From Ovis canadensis (taxonomy: Eukaryota; Chordata; Mammalia; Artiodactyla; Bovidae): 64,000 nt of DNA. Position numbers and translations under genes: made by a program. Positions within the stretch are counted from its first letter, which is position 1. The number at the start of each line of letters is the position of its first letter. Of the stretch, positions 20,845 through 32,250 are shown one piece after another. The notes beneath the pieces were generated by a model. It had not been told where the DNA came from and searched no databases. It was given only the letters and a program-made list of their open reading frames with translations. The stretch spans positions 45,238,501 through 45,302,500 of the forward strand of contig NC_091255.1 in NCBI RefSeq assembly GCF_042477335.2, given 5' to 3'.

Positions 20845-22225
20845 TCAGTTCAGTTCAGTCATTCAGTCGTGTCTGACTCTTTGTGACCCCATGAACCACA
20901 GCACGCCAGGCCTCCCTGTCCATCACCAACTCCTGGAGTTCACCCAAACTCATGTGCCGAGTCGGTGATGCCATCCAGCCATCTCATCCTCTGTCGTCCC
21001 CTTCTCCTCCTGCCCCCAATCCCTCCCAGCATCAGGGTCTTTTACAATGAGTCAACTCTTTGCATGAGGTGGCCAGAGTTTTTGAATTTCAGCCTCAGCA
21101 TCAGTCCTTCCAATGAACACCCAGGACTGGTCTCCTTTAGGATGGACTGGTTGGATCTCCTTGCAGTCCAAGGGACTCTCAAGAGTCTTCTCCAACACCA
21201 CAGTTCAAAAGCATCAATTCTTCGGCGCCCAGCTTTCTTCACAGTCCAACTCTCACATCCATATGTGACCATTGGAAAAACCATAGCCTTGACTAGATGG
21301 ACCTTTGTTGGCAAAGTAGTATCTCTGCTTTTGAATATGCTGTCTAGGTTGGTCATAACTTTCCTTCCAAGGAGTAAGCGTCTTTTAATTTCATGGTTGC
21401 AGTCACCATCTGCAGTGATTTTGGAGCCCCCAAAATAAAGTCTGACCCTGTTTCCACTGTTTCCCCATCTATTTCCCATGAAGTAATGGGACCAGATACC
21501 ATGATCTTTGTTTTCTGAATGTTGAGCTTTAAGCCAACGTTTTCACTCTCCTCTTTCACTTTCATCAAGAAGCTTTTTTGTCCTCTACACTTTCTGCCAT
21601 GAGGGTGGTGTCATCTGCATATCTGAGGTTATTGATATTTCTCCTGGCAATCTTGACTCCAGCTTGTGCTTCTTCCAGCCCAGCATTTCTCATGATGTAC
21701 TCTGCATATAAGTTAAATAAGCAGGGTGACAATATACAGCCTTGACGTACTCCTTTTCCTATTTGGAACCAGACTGTTGTTCCATGTCCATTTCTAACTG
21801 TTGCTTCCTGACCTGCATATAGGTTTCTCAAAAGGCAGGTCAGGTGGTCTGGTATTCCCATCTGTTTCAGAATTTTCCACAGTTTATTGTGATCCACACA
21901 GTCAAAGCTTTTGGAATAGTCAATAAAGAAGAAATAGATGTTTTTGTGGAACTCTCTTGCTTTTTCAATGATCCAGTGGATGTGGGCAATTTGATCTCTG
22001 GTTCCTCTGCCTTTTCTAAAACCAGCTTGAACATCTGGAAGTTCACAGTTCACGTATTGCTGAAGCCTGGCTTGGAGAATTTTGAGCATTACTTTACTAG
22101 CACATGAGATGAGTGCAATTGTGCGGTAGTTTGAGCATTCTTTGGCATTGCCTTTCTTTGGGATTGGAATGAAAACTAATCTTTTCCAGTCCTGTGGCTA
22201 CTGCTGAGTTTTCCAGATTTGCTGG
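20845..22225 (-). mobile_element. BovB (RTE) LINE, 5'-truncated
   Basis: The 3' end at 20845 has the short cagttcagttcag repeat and the tctgactctttgtgacccca terminus of BovB. About 1.4 kb extends to roughly 22225 and covers the 3' UTR and the reverse transcriptase region. BovB is abundant in ruminants and is thought to have entered by horizontal transfer from reptiles. Confidence 0.93.
21042..22089 (-). pseudogene. BovB reverse transcriptase remnant, frameshifted
   Basis: A 174-codon open stretch at 22089-21565 reads the RT core. Readable motifs are AGFRKGRGTRDQIAHIHWII, FIDYSKSFDCVDHNKLW (first catalytic Asp region), GVRQGCILSPCLFNLYAEYI, and LRYADDTTLMAES, which holds the YADD box. Downstream pieces continue in other frames (21568-21353, 21479-21042, ending in the thumb and C-terminal part with TVKKAGRRRIDAFELWCWRR). 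At least two frameshifts and the missing endonuclease domain make it inactive. It is a transposon relic and not a host gene. Confidence 0.9.
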
Positions 22226-22329
22226 CATATGGATATCATAGGGGTAGGTATATCTTTTTCATGAAATGTTCCCTTAAAAGATTAGCAGGGTCTGACACAC
22301 ATCAGAGATCTCTCATCCATAAACATATC

Positions 22330-22718
22330 TAAATCTTTTTTTAAAAGCAGCTTGATTGAGGCATAAATTATATACCATAAAATTCACTTATTATACATGT
22401 ATAATTCTATGATTTTTTAAAGTTTATAGAGTTGTGCAACTATCAGCATATTCCAGTTTTAGATCATTTCTATCACCCCAAAAAGTTCCACTGTTCCTGT
22501 TTGCAGATAATCCCTGCTTCTACTCTCAGCTGGAGGCAACCTCTGATCTGCTTTCTCTATAAATTTGCCTTTTCTAGATAGTTCACATAAATGGAATCAT
22601 ATAATATGTGGTCTTTTGTATCTGGCTCCTTTTACTTATTGTTTTTAAGGTCCATCCACATTGTAGAATATATCAGTAATTTATTCCCTTTTATTGCTGA
22701 ATAGCATTATCTATAAAT
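22330..22718 (-). repeat. L1M fragment
   Basis: The plus strand ends with ttttattgctgaatagcatt, the complement of the L1 ORF2 3' end (the YSAIK-coding stretch), preceded by L1 3' UTR-like sequence such as aaatggaatcatataatatg. It is old and interrupted at 22711-23000 by a Bov-A2. Confidence 0.75.
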
Positions 22719-22992
22719 GGAGAAGGTGATGGCACCCCACTCCAGTACTCTTGCCTGGAAAATCCCATGGGCGGAGGAGCCTGGTAGGCTGCAGTCCATG
22801 GAGTCACGAAGAGTTGGACACGACTGAGTGACTTCCCTTTCACTTTTCACTTTCATGCATTGGAGAAGGAAATGGCAACCCACTCCAGTTTTCTTGCCTG
22901 GAGAATCCCCGGGATGGGGGAGACTCGTGAGCTGCCGTCTATGGGGTCACACAGAATCGGACACGACTGAAGTGACTTAGCAGCAGCATTCT
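22719..22992 (+). mobile_element. Bov-A2 SINE inserted in L1
   Basis: Two Bov-A units: cactccagtactcttgcctg ... gacacgactgagtgac and cactccagttttcttgcctg ... gacacgactgaagtgac, ending cagcagc. The 8-bp duplication ctataaat flanks it at 22711-22718 and 22993-23000. Confidence 0.95.
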
Positions 22993-23277
22993 CTATAAAT
23001 TCTTTTGGAAGTTATTTATGTTTTGAGGCAACAGTGACCAGGATGCAGGAGCCCTGGTCTTCTGTCCTGCCTCTTATTTGCCAACTGACCTCTACCCAGT
23101 CCTTCCCTTGTCCTGACGCCCACTTCTCCATTTGTAAAATGAAGGGACTAGACCGATCATACCCAGTCTCTAATGGTTCTTTGTGTTTTTCATGGAGTGC
23201 CACTAGGTCCTGTATACCAAAATTTTGATGTCTCATTTACCCATTTTGATGTCACATTTACCCTTTACCTATGGGTC

Positions 23278-23412
23278 AGGAAGATCCCCTGGAGAAGGGC
23301 ACGGCTACCCAATCCAGTATCCTTTGCCTGGAGAGTTCCAGAGGACCCTGGACTGTCCATGGGGATGACAAAGAGTTGGACAAGAATGAGTGACTAACAC
23401 TTTGACTTTTTT
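23278..23412 (+). mobile_element. Bov-A fragment with poly-T
   Basis: aagatcccctggagaagggc, cagtatcctttgcctggaga and gagttggacaagaatgagtg are Bov-A landmarks. The tRNA-derived head is missing. A run of T follows. Confidence 0.8.
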
Positions 23413-24689
23413 TTTTTTTAAACATGTAACAAATCCTTTATTGTGAAGGATGAGGAAACTTCAGTTTTAAAAGGTTGAAGTTTAGCAAGAAAAGTTGATT
23501 CCCACTGAGAGGAAAAGAAGAGTTAAGGAGTGAACATTACCCAGTCTGAGAGATGGAGAATGAACAAGTGAGATAACTCACCGGAAGACAGAAAGTGGTG
23601 GGCTGCAGCAAGGGACAAAGTGTGTCAGACAGAGTACCGAAGGTCAAAATCCAGGCCACAGTTATCTTGGGAGTTAGGGCAGGGATGCAGGGAAAGGGAG
23701 GCCCCCAGAGTGGGAGAGATGTTGAGGGCTAGCCCCCCTCCCTACTCTGTTCCCATAACCTCATTCATTCCCTCAACACTCCTTCTCAATACCTCTAAGG
23801 CTGCTCTGCTCCTTCAGCTCTGACCCCATTTCCTCAGGATCTCGTTCCCTGAGGAACCAGGCCTGACATTTCAGACAGAGGCTGAGGGAAGGAGGTAGGT
23901 CAGAAAAAGACACTGCGTTTCTGCGTCATTTTATTTTTTGCCTTTATTATTTTGGAACCCAGGGACCAAAGATGTAAGTATTTATACATTTACCAGGAAG
24001 TTCAGAGATAGTCCCAGGTACCAAGGAATATCAAGACTTTGCTAATCTTTGCTGAATAATTGCTCCTGAGTATCAGATTCTGGAGAATAAAATGGTGATT
24101 TGGAATTTCCATTCTTGTTGGTAATTGTGGCATAAATGTACAGAGTGAAGGATCAAGGTGCCCCAGAAGTAGGGCCAAACAGCACCTTCAGAACTGCAAA
24201 GCTTCTCTTGACTATGACAACCCAACTTTCTCTTAATTCAGTAGCCAGTGGATCCTATAGATCCTCTGATCTTCTAGAAATCTCCAAAGCCTTTCATCCT
24301 TGGTAGCCCTTCAGACATCTGCAGCTTTTAAGACCCCAGGCCTTATAGGGACTGCTTGGGGAAGGACTATACCTCTGACCCCACACCTGTAGGAAAAATA
24401 ATTCGAGTCCTCATTTATTTGTGGCAGCTGTGGACATCCCAAGAGCAGGCTAGGATCAAGGGGCTGAGCATTTGCTGTTGGAACCTTCTGAGGAAAATAA
24501 TTCTCCCATAGATGAAAAACAATTTATTGATATACTTGGTGTATGTAATCCTCCACTTTTGATGTTTTTGAGTGCCTGCCTCTGACCTCCCTGAAAGCAG
24601 CACCCAGAACATGTCTCAATCAGAACAGCCTCTAGACCACTTCGGCTTCCAGGCTTCCAGGCCGCTGGGTTATGAACTTCAGAATAAGA

Positions 24690-24775
24690 AGTATGTCTCT
24701 GAATATTATTGTCATTCCATAGTGCCTAGCTCTGTGTCTGGCACATAGTGGTCATTTCAATAAATTTGTGACAAG
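24690..24775 (+). repeat. L2 3' terminal fragment
   Basis: catagtgcctagctctgtgt, ctggcacatagtggtcattt and caataaatttgtgac are the L2 terminus. Confidence 0.6.
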
Positions 24776-24912
24776 CAAATTAATTGGTGACAATCATGTT
24801 GATAAAGATGACAGAGGGACAATGACAAAGGTTTTCTTGAAGCTAGAAGATGCTTTTAAGGCAATACATCTCCCCTTGGCAGCACGCAGTCTCCCCCAAA
24901 CCCTGGCTTCTT

Positions 24913-25092
24913 CTTTTTTAAAAAAATGTTTTTGTTTTTGTTTTTAATTTGGCTATGTCGGGTCTTGGTTGCGGCATGCAGGTTCTTTAGTTGCAGCATA
25001 TAGGATCGAGTTCCCTGGCCAGGGATTGAACCCAGGCCCCCTGCATTGGGAGCATGGAGTCTTAGCCACTGGACCACCAGGGAAGTCGTAAG
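24913..25092 (-). mobile_element. CHR-type SINE, truncated
   Basis: The tRNA-like end reads gggattgaacccaggccccc and cactggaccaccagggaagt; the tail is a TTTTTG-rich run on the plus strand. An exact 12-bp duplication, ccctggcttctt, lies at 24901-24912 and 25093-25104. Confidence 0.92.
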
Positions 25093-25834
25093 CCCTGGCT
25101 TCTTTAATTAGAGGAAACAGACAGGAGTTGATCTTCAGATGAGTCTTTATCCTCCCATCATGTCCATGCCAGGAGAAGCAACCAGTGATAGAGAAGGGAA
25201 TGAGAGACAGCTGCTTGGGCATGATACCTGGGGTAAGGAGAGGACAGGGATCTCCTCTGCATGCCTGCCTTCGCATTCCTCCAGCTGGGCCACCTTAGTG
25301 TCTTTAGCCAGCTTATCAAGAAGGAACACGACTCTCTGGATTCAGAAGATCCAGTTCTTCAGCTGTGCCACCTCTATCAACTCTTCTTCCACTGTCTAGG
25401 CCCTCTATTCTTGGTACTTTGGCTTTAAAATAAAATTTAAACTCCATATCCTTGAGACTGCCCTCTTCTCTCTAAGGGAAGAATGCCACTGCCCAATAAT
25501 ATGCCATTTTCTCTTTAGAACAACTCTATCAGGTTGATAAAGCACAGCTGATTCTGGCACAGAGCAAGAAAGTCATTTGTCCAAAGTTTTTCAAGATTCC
25601 TCACTCCGGGCTTTTACCTGTAATACACACCATATGGCTCAACCAGTGAAAATCACACATCATCTTCTAAGACTGCCTAAGAATTTACATGTTGTGTCCT
25701 AAGATGGACAAAGTTGTCAGGTAAGAACAGATTTTAAGAGGCCAACTGGCCCACACTTTGGCTATCAGGCAAGTTAACTGTCTAGAAGTTTAGTGTGTGT
25801 TGAGAAAATACTTGAATCTGAAATCAAAAGACCT

Positions 25835-26045
25835 AGATGTTTGTCCTGGGTCTGCCATTTACAAAGTGGACAATCTTAGGCAAGTCATCTAAGCCTCTGA
25901 GACTTAGCCTTCTGTAAAATAGGGACAATGATATTTTCATTTTCTACCTATTGTACATATAATAGTCTACCTATTATGCACTTGTGAAAATTAAATGAGA
26001 TGGTGTATGTGAAAGCTATGAAGTACGAGACAAGCGTTAATTTTA
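25835..26045 (+). repeat. MIR SINE
   Basis: gtcctgggtctgccatttac, cttaggcaagtcatctaagc, ctctgagacttagccttctg and attaaatgagatggtgtatg follow MIR order. Confidence 0.75.
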
Positions 26046-26144
26046 ACATCTCAGCCAAACTGTATCTTTGGAGACTCTTTATGTAAAATGTAAATAGTAA
26101 TCCTTCTTTGTTTATAAGAAAGTTTTATAATAACAGATTAGGAG

Positions 26145-26345
26145 TTCATCTCTGGAGTCAGGCTGCCTGAGTAACCTTGGGCAGTAAGCAATCTTGCTTC
26201 TTTCTGAAGCCTCCATGAAGAGGAGATAATACCCATCTCACAGGTATGCTCATGAGAATTAAATGAGGCAATGTATGGATGGTGCTTAGGATATACCTGT
26301 CATGGAGAAAGAAATTCTGTGAATGTTAGTTGCTACTATTACTGA
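26145..26345 (+). repeat. MIR SINE
   Basis: ctggagtcaggctgcctgag, aaccttgggcagtaagcaat and gagaattaaatgaggcaatg are MIR-like. It is the second of three MIR-like pieces in a row. Confidence 0.65.
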
Positions 26346-26379
26346 TTTTATTAATGAAGTGTGCCACAATGAGGCAGTG

Positions 26380-26535
26380 TAGTCCATTAAGATCTGATAG
26401 AAATCTGAGTCAAGAATCAAAAAGAGTCACCTTTTTGGACCTCAGTTTCTCTACCTGCACCATAATAAAAATCATGGTTTCCTTTTTCTAGATTTTCATG
26501 GGGATTAAAAAAACATATATGAAGACTTTGAACTA
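26380..26535 (+). repeat. MIR-like fragment
   Basis: gagtcacctttttggacctc, agtttctctacctgcaccat and tttcatggggattaaaaaa recall MIR. Diverged. Confidence 0.45.
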
Positions 26536-26539
26536 ATTG

Positions 26540-27780
26540 GAATGTTATAAATTGTAAGATTTTTAAAAATTATTTATTAGGACTAAATTTTTATCAGTTC
26601 ATCAATTTTTGTTCATTCCTATCTGCCTTTGGTAAAGTTGTCCACTTCATAGAAAAGGAGTACAACATCTCCCTGTCAGTAAAAAAGATTTCAAATATCA
26701 TCTTAAAGTACATTCTACAAATCTGCAAGAATATACTCTTTGCAAAGAAAATTTTTCTTTAGGGTGTTCCATATCCTCAATTTGTTTTCTGTACATAGGC
26801 TGATTTTTAATATTCATCCAACTCTTGAATTTCCACTTTGGGTATTATCTGCTTTCAATATTTAATCCCAAAAATGACCTCTCATTGCCTTGCAGCATGC
26901 TTCCAGATTACCTCCTTTTTTCTGGTTATTAATAGTTAGTATGGCTTCAGGGAATACTTTCATTTTAACATTAAACTGGGAAAAAACAGAAATAGAAAGA
27001 TAAATCTGTAGCAAGATCAAAAATAGATATCATGGCTAAATATAAATCTGGAGGGAATTATCTAATTATTTAGATGGTCCCTTATCACAGACAATCTAGG
27101 ATTGATTGCCTTTCACTTTTTCTACATAAGAGAACAAAATGGTTAATGAATACCAAGAGTAATAACTTTTTTCTTTTGAAGAGAATAATTTTAAGCAGTA
27201 ATTAAGTGCTTTTTCCCCCTCAAACGTCGCATGTATATATTATAGCATGTGATTTTCACAACGGCGTGCATTCTCTTTGTGGCCCATTCGGGTTCATTTT
27301 GACTTGTAGGTCAGAGAGCATTGAGCTGGGAAGACCAGGATTTGGTTATGGAGTCACTGTGTAGATTTGCTCTACTTTCTCAGTTACTTTGTTCCTTCCA
27401 CTCTGCTGAACAGTCTTGGAATGGACAACTCTGCTCCTTTTCAGTCTGTTTAATTTACAAGCGAGCAGCTGCGTTTTTAGGTTGGACCAACACCAAGTAA
27501 GGACTTGGATATGTGAAGAAAGACAAATGTGGTGCCACATGAGGCACAGTAGCTATTAAGTTACGGATATAATGTAAATCGCATGCAAATGTTATGCAAA
27601 CTTTTCATTAATTTGTAGAAACTTACTTTAGAGCTTGCAAGCAACATTGGGATCCTATGAGGATTTAAAACTAATGTTTTTAGGTTAAACCAAATGTAAT
27701 GCTTTTTGAAGTTAGTGCTTTCTTCATACTTACCGGGACTCAATTGCTGAAAGTTTGACACTCCTCTCAGCTCCCCACGA
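26540..27780. other. AT-rich stretch, nothing recognised
   Basis: No coding exon and no repeat family was recognised. Open frames are short. It ends where the FAM117A CpG island begins. Confidence 0.5.
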
Positions 27781-27827
27781 TGATTTCACTACTGCTTTAT
27801 TCCATCTTACACCCAGCCTCGGCCCCG

Positions 27828-28171
27828 GCCCCGCCCCCACTTTGCCTGACGTCACGTGGCATCGTATTTGCATACTACCTGGGACTGGGTGTGACGCTCC
27901 CCTTTTCTGCATCTTGTCATTGGCGGTACCGGAGAACCAGCCCCCTTCCGGACGGACCAATAAGCGAACTCTCGGACGTGGGGCAGCAGGAGGTGGTGGG
28001 ATGGAGGTGGGGTCTTGGAGTTGGATCGCTAGGCATATTAACCAATCATCCTCTGGTAGGGGAAGATCAAGCGGCGGATTGGTTGGAAGGAGGGGTCTGG
28101 GGATCCGTAGGCCAATGAGGGCTCTGGGCTGAGGGGGCCGGTCTCCGCCCCGTAGGGCAGATAAGCAGCTG
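27828..28171 (+). promoter_or_regulatory. FAM117A: FAM117A proximal promoter motifs
   Basis: From left to right there is a GC box (ccgcccccac near 27830), a full CRE TGACGTCA at 27847-27854 overlapping an E-box CACGTG at 27853-27858, and an octamer ATTTGCAT at 27866-27873. CCAAT elements lie at 27919-27923 (reverse), 27957-27961, 28042-28046, 28078-28082 (reverse) and 28112-28116. AGATAAG at 28159-28165 abuts CAGCTG at 28166-28171. No TATA box is seen. The start site is probably a little downstream of the last CCAAT box; that is inference. Confidence 0.6.
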
Positions 28172-28245
28172 CAGCGGGGGTTGGGGGCTGTGTGGGGCTC
28201 GCTGTGGGTCCGAGGAGGGCGAGCAGTTCGGCTGGCGGGCGGGCG

Positions 28246-28441
28246 ATGGCGGGGGCCGCAGCGGGCGGCAGAGGCGGAGGTGCCTGGGGGCCGGGTCGCG
28301 GAGGGGCCGGGGGGCTCCGGCGGGGCTGCTCTCCCCCAGTCCCTGCCGGCTCCCCCCGGGCTGGTCTGCAGCCGCTCAGGGCCACCGTCCCCTTCCAGCT
28401 GCAGCAGCCGCACCAGCGCCGGGACGGGGGTGGCCGCGCAG
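28246..28441 (+). CDS. FAM117A: FAM117A coding exon 1
   Basis: Starts ATGGCGGGGGCCGCAGCG with G at -3 and G at +4, a strong Kozak context. It encodes residues 1-65 (MAGAAAGGRGGGAWGPGRGG ... PLRATVPFQLQQPHQRRDGG) plus one base. The donor is GTGAGC at 28442. The product is a low-complexity Gly/Ala/Arg/Pro-rich N-terminus with a short conserved stretch around LQPLRATVPFQLQQPHQRRD. Upstream codons are in frame and open but contain no ATG (a GTG lies at 28192), so this ATG is taken as the start. The match to the human amino terminus is close. The exon lies wholly within the CpG island. Confidence 0.96.
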
Positions 28442-29126
28442 GTGAGCCGGGCCTGGAGTGCGTGCCGCTGAGGGAGCCGTTTGTGGGGGGGGGTGGGGGA
28501 AAAGTGTAAAGGGGAAGTGGAATAGGGGCGAAGCAAGAGAAAGTGGGACGCGCAGAGTCTGCGAGGATGGAAGGAGCGAGAGCGAGGAGCGGTGAACGCG
28601 GAGTGCACCGCCGGGACATAGTGTGGGGGAGTCGGGCCGGGAGGTGAGGGGAAGGTCCAGGCAGATGGAGGCTGGCTTTGGGGGCGTAACCGAAATGTGG
28701 GCAGAGATGTGGTGTGGGGGTGAATGGAAGATGCACGAGTGGCAGCGAGGTGTGAGGCGCGTGATGGGGGCGCCCTAAGCAGGGATTGCACTGGAGCGGG
28801 GAGCCGGTGGGCGTTGGATGTCTGCACGCTGAGGGGGAGGGGCATGGAGGAGAGCCCCGTGGAGCCATGTGTTAGTTCTCCAACTTGAGTTTGGCCCCAG
28901 CATCCCGTTCTGCAGCTCTGGAGTTCCTTTTCCCACCACTTCATATGCGCCTCGCTTTATGGCACCTCCTGGAGCTTGTTTCTTCTAAGCCATTGGAATA
29001 CGTTTAACGGCTTCTACCACCATACAAACGCTCCGCTCCTACTCCCTACGTTCCTGTTGGTATGGCCCAAAAGTTGTATGTTCCCAGATCACAGACCTGC
29101 TTAATATGGTTGTCTCATTCCAACCA

Positions 29127-29147
29127 TCGCGCGCGCGTGTGTGTGAA
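29127..29147. repeat. Short alternating CG/TG repeat
   Basis: A run of cgcgcgcg passes into tgtgtgtg. It is a purine-pyrimidine alternation, about 500 bp after the CpG island. Confidence 0.8.
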
Positions 29148-30604
29148 GGTGTAGGATCTGGGTAGTTTGCCCCCTGCCTTTCCTTTCTCCCCCAACCAAT
29201 GCTGTTTTGTCCTGAGCTTGTCGGTCAACGTGGCAGTGGGGTGAGGGCTACCATCAAGTACAGTGTGGCAAATACTCCCACTTTCTTAACAGCACCAAAA
29301 AGATGTCTTAATAGCAGCTTAACGTGGTGGATGTGGTTGGCAAAGAGCAAGCTTAACCTTGCTTTCACACTCAAAGTTGTAATGGATCCCCTGCAAATGC
29401 AGGCAGTTAGGAATGGGAGAAGGAACCTACTTGCATGAGGAGGTTGGCAATAAGTTGAAAGTGAGGCTTAAATTTGATTCACACCAGATGTGAAAAGATC
29501 ATTGCACACTTCCAAAGCCTCAGGGTCTACCAAATGTACAAAAGTCATAGTCCCTGCCATCTGATGGTTAATGACATTCTCTAAACCAGAGTTTCTCAGG
29601 CTTTTTGTGATTACTAAGCTTAGTTCCAGCCCCTCCTGAAAGTGTAGTTGCTACGGTGCCTTCCTAGGTAGGAATGGGATTAAGAGGGTCTCTGAACTAG
29701 AAAGTCTTCGTCCATCTGGACTTCATTGTAAATGTTAGCATTGCATCTTGGAACACAGAAACTTGGTCAAATCTGGTAGCAAGGTGGTAACCAACTAGTA
29801 AAAGTATGCCTAGAATTTGACGATGTAGAGCCAGACAATGCCCAGACAGACTCAGGCCTATCCTGAACTGCTCTAAAGCAAACCACGAGAGTACAGACCT
29901 GTTGGTTTTGTTTGTGCCTCCTTAGAGTCAGGGAAGTTAGTAGAACAGCAAGCACCAGAACCTAGTCACTTTTAGTGGACATCAGCAGAACGCCTGCCTG
30001 TGCAGTAGTTGGAAAGCTATTAACAGTCATATTTTAAGAGCAGTTATGTTGTGTTTGCTATAGAACTAAGATTAAAAGGACAAACACTGGTGGATACTGT
30101 GGAAAGAAGAGTGTAGCTTTGGATGACTGAGTTCTTTACGTGGCCAGTTCCTTTTTTAGGACCAGGTACCCTAAGATACTGGTAAAAACATAGGAGGCTA
30201 GAGCTCTGCATGATTTGTTGGATAATTTAAGACAGATTGAGTGATTTCTTGCTTATAGATTGGGCTGAAGGATTGTTTCTTCTCCACCTATTAGTATCCC
30301 AGAGACACTGCTAATAAGGCACTTACCTGGTCTGTAGTGGCATTATTTGTAGGTTTGCAGTGAAGCAGGAGAGAGGAAAGACAGGAGGAAAGAGCAGCCT
30401 GAGCCTGTGGACTTATTTGAGACCAAACATTAAAGGAATGTCCCTGGCCTTTGGTTTGGGAGTGCATCAGGTCTCCTGCATGTTAACTTTTACCTTTATG
30501 TGTGTTCAGATTTTTTCCATTCCTCGGCCTTGAGAAGTGGCAGAAGTGGTTTCCTCTGGGCCCGAAGGGTGTATGTGGTAGAAGGAAATGCTTTGTGGTC
30601 ATAA

Positions 30605-30845
30605 ACCCTTAAGAGAATGGCTTTGGATGCCAGAGTTACCTGGGTATCAAATCCAGGTTTTATTTTTTACTAGTTGTGTGGCCTAGAAGAAGTTAAGCAA
30701 CTTCTGTGCCTCAATTTCCTCATCTGTAGAGTATGAATAATAATATCTACATCATAAGAATCAAATGAGTCAATAGCTGTAAAGTGCTTAGAACAGTGCC
30801 TGGCAAGTAGAAGGCACTCTGCAGTGTTTGCTGCTGCTTATATTG
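30605..30845 (+). repeat. MIR SINE
   Basis: Well-preserved MIR order: gtgtggcctagaagaagtta, gcctcaatttcctcatctgt, gctgtaaagtgcttagaaca, gtgcctggcaagtagaaggc. Confidence 0.85.
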
Positions 30846-31187
30846 TTGTTATTTTCTCCACCCAGCCAAGGTGAGAGCCTGTTGGCCAGAGTGCATTGCC
30901 TTTTCAGGCTTCAAAGAGCAAACCCATATTGGTCTGAAACCAGTACTGCGGGTTTCAGAATTTCAGGGCCTCCCACTTTTATTCACTCATCTTTTAAAAT
31001 GGGCTTTCTAAACTGGGCTCTGAAACCCAACTGTTAAAAAAACGTGAGCTGGAACTGAGTCTCAGAAATAATCGTGTCGTCACTGTTTCTGTTTCCCATC
31101 TCAAAGTGATGTAGTGCTCAGGGCTGTGCAGTTATCTCTCCACCACACACCCTGTTGTGTTCTTGACAAGATATCTTAGATGTTGTT

Positions 31188-31508
31188 ATTTTATCCATTT
31201 ATTTATTTATTTTTGGCTGTGCTGGATCTTCAGTCCTGTCTGTGCTTTTCTGTAGTTGCAGCAAATGGCTATTCTCTAGTTGCACTGTTACTTCTCTTGT
31301 GGGAGCATGGGCTCTAGGGTGTGTAGGCTTCAGTAGTCGTGAGTCGTGGCCTCAGAGGTTGCAGCTCCCGGGCTCTAGAGCACAGGCTCAATAGTTGGGA
31401 TGCATGGGTTTAGTTGCTCCGGTGGCATGTGGGATCTTTCCAGATCAGGGTTCCAACCCGTGTCTCCTGGTAGGAGGATTCTTTACCACTGAGCCACTGG
31501 GGAAGTCC
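31188..31508 (-). mobile_element. CHR-type SINE, near full length
   Basis: Starts with a tttatttatttattt tail and ends with the tRNA-like part (gggttccaacccgtgtctcc, ctgagccactggggaagtcc). An exact 11-bp duplication, tagatgttgtt, lies at 31177-31187 and 31509-31519. Confidence 0.92.
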
Positions 31509-32024
31509 TAGATGTTGTTTTTTAAAAAAGGGTTTTAAGGATTTACCTTCTGTGGCCATTCATCCTTAAGGGATGTCTTCATAATGTGAAGACGCCTGGG
31601 CTTTTATGAGCCTGGGCAGGGGGTGTGGAAGGCAGAAGAATGAAGACAAAAATGAAGATCAACTCTTAAGAAGCTAAGAGCTGCTAGTAGGTAACAGAAA
31701 CCTAGGAGAAATATCTCACTGCAGTTTCTCCTTTAATTAAATTCTTGTTTGTGTCTTATGTCAGTTGGAGTCTGCTGACTTTTAAGTTCTTCTAGGACAG
31801 ACTGATGTTGAACAAAATGGGGCTAGGAGGTAAACTGTTCTGGGCCCCAGGCTTACCTATTCTGTTTAGTGTCTCCGTCTCCATGTCCTGAAAATGAAGC
31901 TAATGTTCAGTTGAGGTTTGCAAATTCTTCCCTAGAAGACCAGGCCCAATGGCCAGCTGGGTGCTGGGGGAGCCAAATGCTGCCTCTGAATCTCCTCTGC
32001 CCACTAGATTCTTCTTAAACCAAG

Positions 32025-32250
32025 GCTTGGCATTATGGCCTGCAGACCAAATCCAGGCTTCTGCCTGTTTCTGTAGATAAAGGTTTATTGGAATATGGCC
32101 ATGCTCCTTCATTTATGTATTGTCTGTGGCTGTTTTTGCACATTGGCAAAATTTGAGACGTTTGCACAGTGATAAGAGTTGAGTAGTTTTGATAGAGACC
32201 AAATAGCCACAAAACCTAAAGTATTTACTACGTGAACTTTTCAGGAAACA
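32025..32250 (-). repeat. Old non-autonomous DNA transposon fragment
   Basis: gcctgcagaccaaatccagg, cctgtttctgtagataaagg, tttattggaatatggccatg and gagttgagtagttttgatag match, in reverse, a common mammalian MER-type hAT-like repeat. I am not sure of the exact family. Confidence 0.5.

Larger units (their letters stand above)
7760..27780. other. Intergenic region between KAT7 and FAM117A
   Basis: No protein-coding exon is recognised in these 20 kb. Repeats listed separately account for roughly a third: Bov-tA, CHR, BovB, Bov-A2, L1M, L2 and MIR. The remaining unique stretches (for example 11.0-12.8, 12.96-15.2, 16.2-18.0 and 18.3-19.4 kb) show only short open frames with no family resemblance. 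Confidence 0.7.
27810..28760. promoter_or_regulatory. FAM117A: FAM117A CpG island
   Basis: Dense CG dinucleotides and GC runs span the upstream region, exon 1 and the start of intron 1, against an AT-rich left flank. It is the expected setting for FAM117A transcription initiation. Limits were judged by eye. Confidence 0.85.

Noticed and set aside
20965-21438. 157-codon plus-strand open frame
   Set aside because: It is the antisense of the BovB LINE and not a gene.
28038-28868. 276-codon minus-strand open frame in the same island
   Set aside because: Same composition artefact; it overlaps the previous frame and exon 1.
27730-28944. 404-codon minus-strand open frame over the FAM117A promoter and exon 1
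   Set aside because: It is the antisense shadow of a CpG island, Pro/Arg/Ser-rich and without family resemblance. The plus strand holds the verified exon 1.
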